Positions 5,603 to 9,863 of a stretch of 9,863 nucleotides of DNA are shown one piece after another. Position numbers and translations under genes: made by a program. Position 1 is the stretch's first letter. Each line of letters starts with the position of its first letter. The notes under the pieces are model-generated. The model was given only the letters and a program-made list of their open reading frames with translations, searched no databases and had not been told where the DNA came from. This stretch comes from Rhodobacterales bacterium UBA5972 (GTDB lineage Bacteria; Pseudomonadota; Alphaproteobacteria; Rhodobacterales; Rhodobacteraceae): the NCBI GenBank assembly GCA_002430125.1, contig DJBQ01000025.1:1-9863 (forward strand). Direction: 5' to 3'.

Positions 5603-7678
5603 TTAACGGCCTTCGCGCCGCCACGCCAGCAGGATCAAACCGGTCGCAAGCAGCAGAAACAGCAAGGCCGAGGCCAGCGGTTGCAGTCGGATATCTGCGG
5701 TCACATAAGCGCCGCGCGGTGTTAGGCCAATCCAACCGCGCCCGGTGGCGACGCGGCCTTGGCGAACCAGTCGAATGTCAGGCACACCTTCTTGCAGGCG
5801 CAAAACGCCGCCAGCGGTTCCAGCCACAAATGGCCCCGCCAATTCAGCCGTGGAAATCGCGTTTTCAAATTCTTTGGGCGCCGCCGGGCCAAGCGCGACT
5901 ACGGCGTCAATATCGCCTTCTTTTAATCGGTAAAGACCGTTCTCGATACCTTTGAAACCGGACACATACCGCCCCGGCGAAATCTCTTGCATGACGGCTT
6001 CTGTCGTGACCCCGTCCGGGCCTTCGATCACCAGCTTGCGGGGGGCATCGGTTAACGAACGCCGGGTGACCGTCACGTCGCGACCAAGGGCAGTGGCGCG
6101 CAGGGCTTCTTCTTCCAGTTCGGGCTCTTTCATCATCCAATGCGCCAGACGCCGCAGCAATTCCTGTTGCGGGCCACCGCCTTCGTAGCCACGGCTCCAC
6201 AGCCACGCCTGATCTGACGCCAACAGCGCAATCCGCCCCTTGCCGACACGATCAAGCACCAATAACGGGCGGCCTTCGGGGCCTGTCATCACCGTATTTC
6301 CCGAGGTTTTTTCCATATCCAGCATCCGCATCCAGCGCCCCCAGCCCGGCGTGCCATCTGCGTTGCGCGCGCGCGGCGCAAAGTTTTCAAGGCCTTCAGT
6401 GACCGGATGCCGTCGCCCCAAATCCGAGATTTCAGGCACATATCCCAGTTCAAAAACACCGCCCGTTGGTTTCGCTGGCAGAACCCGCGCCAAGGGCGAG
6501 CGATAAAGGCTTTCGGCCCCGGCAAAAGCCGGACCTGTGGCGACCAGAACAGCCCCGCCTTTTTCGACGTACTGCCCGACGTTTTCCAGATAGCCCGACG
6601 GCAAAATCCCGCGACGGCGATAACGGTCAAAGATGATCAGGTCAAATTCGTCAATCTTGTCGAGAAACAATTCGCGGGTGGGAAAAGCGATCAGCGACAG
6701 CTCGGTGACCGGCACGCCGTCCTGTTTACCGGGCGGGCGCAGGATGGTGAAATGCACCAGATCAACGGCGCTGTCAGATTTCAGCAAATTGCGCCATGTG
6801 CGTTCACCCGCATACGGTTCGCCTGACACCAGCAAGACCCGCAACCGGTCACGCACCCCGTTAATCGCCACGACAGCCGCGTTGTTGCGGTCGGTCAGTT
6901 CGCCGTCAATTTTAGGCACACGAAACTGCAAGACGTTCTGGCCACCATGTGCAAGGTTCAACGGCAGTTCCAACTCGACACCTGTCTTGACGCGGAAGGT
7001 CTGTTCCTCGCCGCCATCGACGCTGATGACGATATCGGTTTCCGGCCTGACATCGGCAGGCACCGCGCCCTGATCTTCGATCAACAGTTTCAGCGTGACA
7101 GGTTCACCCATGATCGCAAAAGCCGGGGCGTTGGTGATCAAAAGCCGACGGTCCCAATCGGTTGTCTGTCCGGTCAGCAGCAGATGCGCGGGTGCCGGAA
7201 ATTCAGGGGCAAGTGCCATGTCATGTACCTGACCGTCGCTGATGATGATTGCGCCCGCGATACGTGATTGCGCGACCTCGGCAGCAGCACCCGACAGAGC
7301 AGACATCACCAGACTGCCCGCATCGCTGCCGTTTGGTGCGTCGTTGACCGTGACGATTTTGGCCTCAAAACCTTCAAGTGCGGCCAGTTGCTGTTCGACC
7401 TTTGCCAGCGCTTTGGCGGTTTGATCGGGGCGCTGGGCAACCTGTTGGCTTGAGGTTTTATCGACCACAACCAGCACGATATCCGACAGCGGCGTGCGGT
7501 CTTCGTGGCGCAGAGATGGGTTGGCCAGCGCGAACAGGATCGCCGCTGCCCCCAAAGCACGCAGCCACCAACCGTTCAGCCCGCGCCACAGCGCGAGGGC
7601 GACGAACAGCGCTGATAACACCGCCAACAGCGCCAAAACCGGCCAAATCAACAAGGGGTCAAAGATGATGTCTGTCAC
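5603..7678 (-). CDS. Membrane-anchored protein with vWA-like and glutamine-amidotransferase-like domains
   Basis: This large envelope protein has no assigned function. With a GTG start at 7678 it has 691 residues; an ATG at 7717 would add 13 residues but overlap the preceding gene by 35 bases. Two hydrophobic helices lie at about 9-31 and 36-54, and a third near the C-terminus at 667-686 is followed by WRREGR, so most of the protein should be periplasmic. Residues 64-170 look vWA-like: a degenerate MIDAS (Asp73-x-Thr75-x-Ser77 in VVVDKTSS) and IIISDGQVHD at 144-153. Residues 278-435 resemble a class I glutamine-amidotransferase fold (LRVLLVSGEPYAGERTW, later GGAVLVATGP) with no nucleophilic cysteine. 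The protein contains no cysteine at all. Such genes sit at the end of moxR-DUF58-DUF4159 operons in alphaproteobacteria; a role in envelope assembly or stress is inference. Confidence 0.85.
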   Translation of the reverse strand: MTDIIFDPLLIWPVLALLAVLSALFVALALWRGLNGWWLRALGAAAILFALANPSLRHEDRTPLSDIVLVVVDKTSSQQVAQRPDQTAKALAKVEQQLAALEGFEAKIVTVNDAPNGSDAGSLVMSALSGAAAEVAQSRIAGAIIISDGQVHDMALAPEFPAPAHLLLTGQTTDWDRRLLITNAPAFAIMGEPVTLKLLIEDQGAVPADVRPETDIVISVDGGEEQTFRVKTGVELELPLNLAHGGQNVLQFRVPKIDGELTDRNNAAVVAINGVRDRLRVLLVSGEPYAGERTWRNLLKSDSAVDLVHFTILRPPGKQDGVPVTELSLIAFPTRELFLDKIDEFDLIIFDRYRRRGILPSGYLENVGQYVEKGGAVLVATGPAFAGAESLYRSPLARVLPAKPTGGVFELGYVPEISDLGRRHPVTEGLENFAPRARNADGTPGWGRWMRMLDMEKTSGNTVMTGPEGRPLLVLDRVGKGRIALLASDQAWLWSRGYEGGGPQQELLRRLAHWMMKEPELEEEALRATALGRDVTVTRRSLTDAPRKLVIEGPDGVTTEAVMQEISPGRYVSGFKGIENGLYRLKEGDIDAVVALGPAAPKEFENAISTAELAGPFVAGTAGGVLRLQEGVPDIRLVRQGRVATGRGWIGLTPRGAYVTADIRLQPLASALLFLLLATGLILLAWRREGR

Positions 7679-7682
7679 CGTC

Positions 7683-9863
7683 TTATTGCCCCAACCGTTC
7701 AAGTAAGGCCGGCACATGCACCTGATCGGATTTGTAATTTCCGGTCAGCGCATACATCACCAGATTGACACCGAACCGAAAGGCGATTTCGCGCTGGCGG
7801 TCACCGGCATAACCGCGCCCGACCGGGTAAAGCGGTTGCCCATCGCGGTTTATCGCCCAGGCCGAGGCCCAGTCGTTACCGCCGATCACCACTGGTGACA
7901 CCCCGTCATTCAGGTTGCGAAATGGCATGCCGTCAATCTTGACTGCATCTTTAGGCGCGGCTTCAACCCAAACATCGCTGCGCGAATGCCGGCCCGGAAA
8001 ATCCTGTAACAGGTAAAAACTGCGGGTTAAGACGTGATCCAGCGGGACGGGTTCCAGTGCCGGAATGTCCAAGGGGGCTGCCAATTGCTGCAACCGACGC
8101 CCGCTGGACGTGCTGCCCAAGCCGCCAAGATTGGCGTCGCGGGTATCAAACAGGATCATGCCGCCCGACTGCAGATATGTGTTCAGCTTTTGATATACCG
8201 CATCCGAGGGGATCGGCTGGCTGTCGGTGATCGGCCAATAGATGATCGGAAAGAACGCCAGCTCGTCAGTTTCCAGATTGATGGCGATCGGATCATCGGG
8301 TTCGATCGCGGTGCGCTGGCTGAGAGTGGCCGACAGCCCAAACAAGCCAGCCTCGGAGGTGGCATCAACCTTGCTGTCACCGGTGATGATATAAGCCAGA
8401 ACGGTTTCGTGCGTGGCGCGCAGGGCAAGTTCATCCTGTGCATGGCTTTCGGGCGGCGCGCCAAGCACGATCATTGCGGCCAACAAGCCTGTGGTAACAA
8501 CGCCACCCCTTGGCCCCCATAAACGGCCGCTTAGCCACAGGGTTGCCAACACATCCAGCATCATCAGCACCAGTGCCACCGCCAAAAGCACGGCTTTTAA
8601 TGGCTGTTCGGCGACAGCGGCCATGGTTTCAACCGTAACAGAATTGGGCCACGCGGCAGGTGCCAAACGCCGGTCAGGCGTCAGAACGTTGATGGCGACC
8701 TGCCGTTCACCATTTCCATATATGCCGGGCAAAAGATCAGAGCTGACGATGGCCTCGGCCAGACGCTCGCCCTCGATACCCTGCAGATCATCGCCTTTGC
8801 GCAGATCACCAAAGCCGTTCATCACCTCTTGGGGTTGCCATATCTGCCCGGCCAGTTCGGCTTTGGTTGGGGCTGTGGTGCGGGTTGAAACAGCCAGACG
8901 TTCCAGCATTTCGACGAACAAACCAGACAGCGGCAGGTTAGACCATTCGGCATTTGCGGTGACGTGGAACAGAATGACCTGCCCATCGCCCAGCTGTTTT
9001 CGGGTGACCAGCGGCGTGCCGTCCTGCAACGATGCGATGGTGCGGTCGGCAAGAAACGGATCAGGCTGAGCGACCACCTGCGAGGTGACGGCAACATCAG
9101 CAGGTATCGTCAGGCCAAAAAAAGGCGAGCCTTCGGGGAAGGGCCGCAATTGCTTGGGCGCACCCCATGACATAGCACCACCGACATTGCGCCCACCAGC
9201 CCGCAGGCGCACCGGCAGCAAGGCATCGTCTTCGGTTTTGGTCAGGCTTTCAGCGGCCAGTCTTGGCCCGGCAAAACGCACCAGCAGACCGCCTGCCTCG
9301 ACCCATTTGGTCAGGTTTTCGGCTTCAAACTGGTTCAGCTTGGCGATATCGGCCAGAATGACCACATCGGGGTCGGCCAGCAGGCTTTCGCGCACCGGGG
9401 CCTCGATCAATTCAGCACTGGGGGCCAGGGCTTTGCGCAGATAATGCAGCGGTGTGATAAGTTCCTGACCTTCACGCGGGCGGCCACCGGCAAACAGTGC
9501 CACCTTGCGGCGTTTCAATGCGTCATCAGCCAGCGACGTCGCCCCGGCCGAGCGGATACCGGCAATCGAAAAGCGTTTCAGACGGTTGCGCAATTCGGCG
9601 GGCAGATCAAATTCAACCCCGGCGGTCAGGTCATTCAGGCCAAAATTCGCGTCAAAACTGGCCAGCAGCCGCTCGATCCCCGAAGGGTCAGGGCCAAAGG
9701 CGTCAATCCGGACAGTTTGTTCAGTACCACCAAGGGCGCGCAGGGCGGTCATGACGATTTTACCGTCATTGAGTTGCGGCGGGCCAAGGGCAACCAGTGA
9801 ATTTCCGGTCTCAATGACGCGAAGCTTGCCTTTGTTTTTGAAGGCGGCAACCAAAGCATCGCG
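7683..9863 (-). CDS. BatA/DUF4159-type envelope protein, 5' end beyond the window
   Basis: The frame is open to the right edge, so only the C-terminal 726 residues are visible; the expected N-terminal BatA-like membrane anchor lies outside. Numbering from the first visible codon, about 117-210 holds a glutamine-amidotransferase-like fold (VVILADIAKLNQF, then VEAGGLLVRFAGP). A transmembrane helix lies at about 421-445, followed by a second hydrophobic stretch ending in PPESHAQDE (449-477) that looks like a signal peptide with a cleavage-like site. Residues 476-720 match my memory of DUF4159: FFPIIYWPIT, YLQSGGMILFDTRDAN, and a C-terminal REIAFRFGVNLVMYALTGNYK. The Leu codon TTG at 9854 could be mistaken for a start but is internal. 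No cysteine is present. The stop is followed four bases later by the start of the next gene, indicating one operon. Function is unknown; envelope integrity is a guess from context. Confidence 0.88.
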   Translation of the reverse strand, partial: RDALVAAFKNKGKLRVIETGNSLVALGPPQLNDGKIVMTALRALGGTEQTVRIDAFGPDPSGIERLLASFDANFGLNDLTAGVEFDLPAELRNRLKRFSIAGIRSAGATSLADDALKRRKVALFAGGRPREGQELITPLHYLRKALAPSAELIEAPVRESLLADPDVVILADIAKLNQFEAENLTKWVEAGGLLVRFAGPRLAAESLTKTEDDALLPVRLRAGGRNVGGAMSWGAPKQLRPFPEGSPFFGLTIPADVAVTSQVVAQPDPFLADRTIASLQDGTPLVTRKQLGDGQVILFHVTANAEWSNLPLSGLFVEMLERLAVSTRTTAPTKAELAGQIWQPQEVMNGFGDLRKGDDLQGIEGERLAEAIVSSDLLPGIYGNGERQVAINVLTPDRRLAPAAWPNSVTVETMAAVAEQPLKAVLLAVALVLMMLDVLATLWLSGRLWGPRGGVVTTGLLAAMIVLGAPPESHAQDELALRATHETVLAYIITGDSKVDATSEAGLFGLSATLSQRTAIEPDDPIAINLETDELAFFPIIYWPITDSQPIPSDAVYQKLNTYLQSGGMILFDTRDANLGGLGSTSSGRRLQQLAAPLDIPALEPVPLDHVLTRSFYLLQDFPGRHSRSDVWVEAAPKDAVKIDGMPFRNLNDGVSPVVIGGNDWASAWAINRDGQPLYPVGRGYAGDRQREIAFRFGVNLVMYALTGNYKSDQVHVPALLERLGQ

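Noticed and set aside
5586..5608. TTAACC/GGTTTAA arms after the stop of the vWA-like gene as a terminator
   Set aside because: Short, imperfect, AT-rich at the ends and not followed by a T run, so too weak to call.
8034..9069. Plus-strand frames of 162 and 218 codons opposite the DUF4159 gene
   Set aside because: Antisense shadows of a long frame that continues beyond the window with family-typical motifs.
9852..9854. TTG at 9854 as the start of the DUF4159 protein
   Set aside because: The frame stays open to the window edge (Arg-Asp-Ala precede it), and the family carries a further N-terminal membrane anchor, so this is an internal Leu codon.
1..9863. CRISPR array, tandem repeats, or a defence/phage system
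   Set aside because: No regularly spaced repeats were seen, and the genes present belong to glycolate metabolism, envelope and protease families; nothing supports a defence or phage assignment.

Overview
The window looks like chromosomal DNA of an alphaproteobacterium, most likely a Rhodobacterales/Roseobacter-group marine bacterium. This is judged from GC-rich coding sequence, the style of the proteins, the glycolate oxidase genes and a DUF4159-type envelope operon typical of alphaproteobacteria. It is an inference from reading the sequence, without a database search. All five well-supported genes lie on the minus strand, so the window is best read from right to left.

Right part (9863 down to 5603): two consecutive envelope-protein genes. 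The first runs off the right edge and encodes the C-terminal 726 residues of a BatA/DUF4159-type protein. The second starts about 4 nt after its stop, probably at a GTG, and encodes a 691-residue membrane-anchored protein with a vWA-like segment and a glutamine-amidotransferase-like fold. Both visible products contain no cysteine and share a homologous-looking Rossmann-type module. In related genomes such genes follow moxR and DUF58 genes; those would lie beyond the right edge here.

Middle part (5602 down to 1581): a compact glcD-glcE-glcF operon for the three-subunit glycolate oxidase (glycolate to glyoxylate). It has its own AT-rich promoter, an inverted repeat of GntR/FadR type overlapping that promoter, a good Shine-Dalgarno site for a glcD start 14 codons inside the longest frame, and a Rho-independent terminator right after glcF. 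No regulator gene is present in the window.

Left part (1580 down to 1): a looser, less GC-rich stretch of about 700 bases with one doubtful small plus-strand ORF and short inverted repeats, then a secreted chymotrypsin-fold serine protease with a clear signal peptide and His/Asp/Ser triad. Short palindromes follow its stop codon.

No RNA genes, CRISPR array, insertion sequence or phage genes were recognised. The most unusual material is the cysteine-free envelope pair with repeated, probably non-catalytic amidotransferase-like folds and an internal signal-peptide-like segment. The glcD operator without its regulator is the other point of interest.
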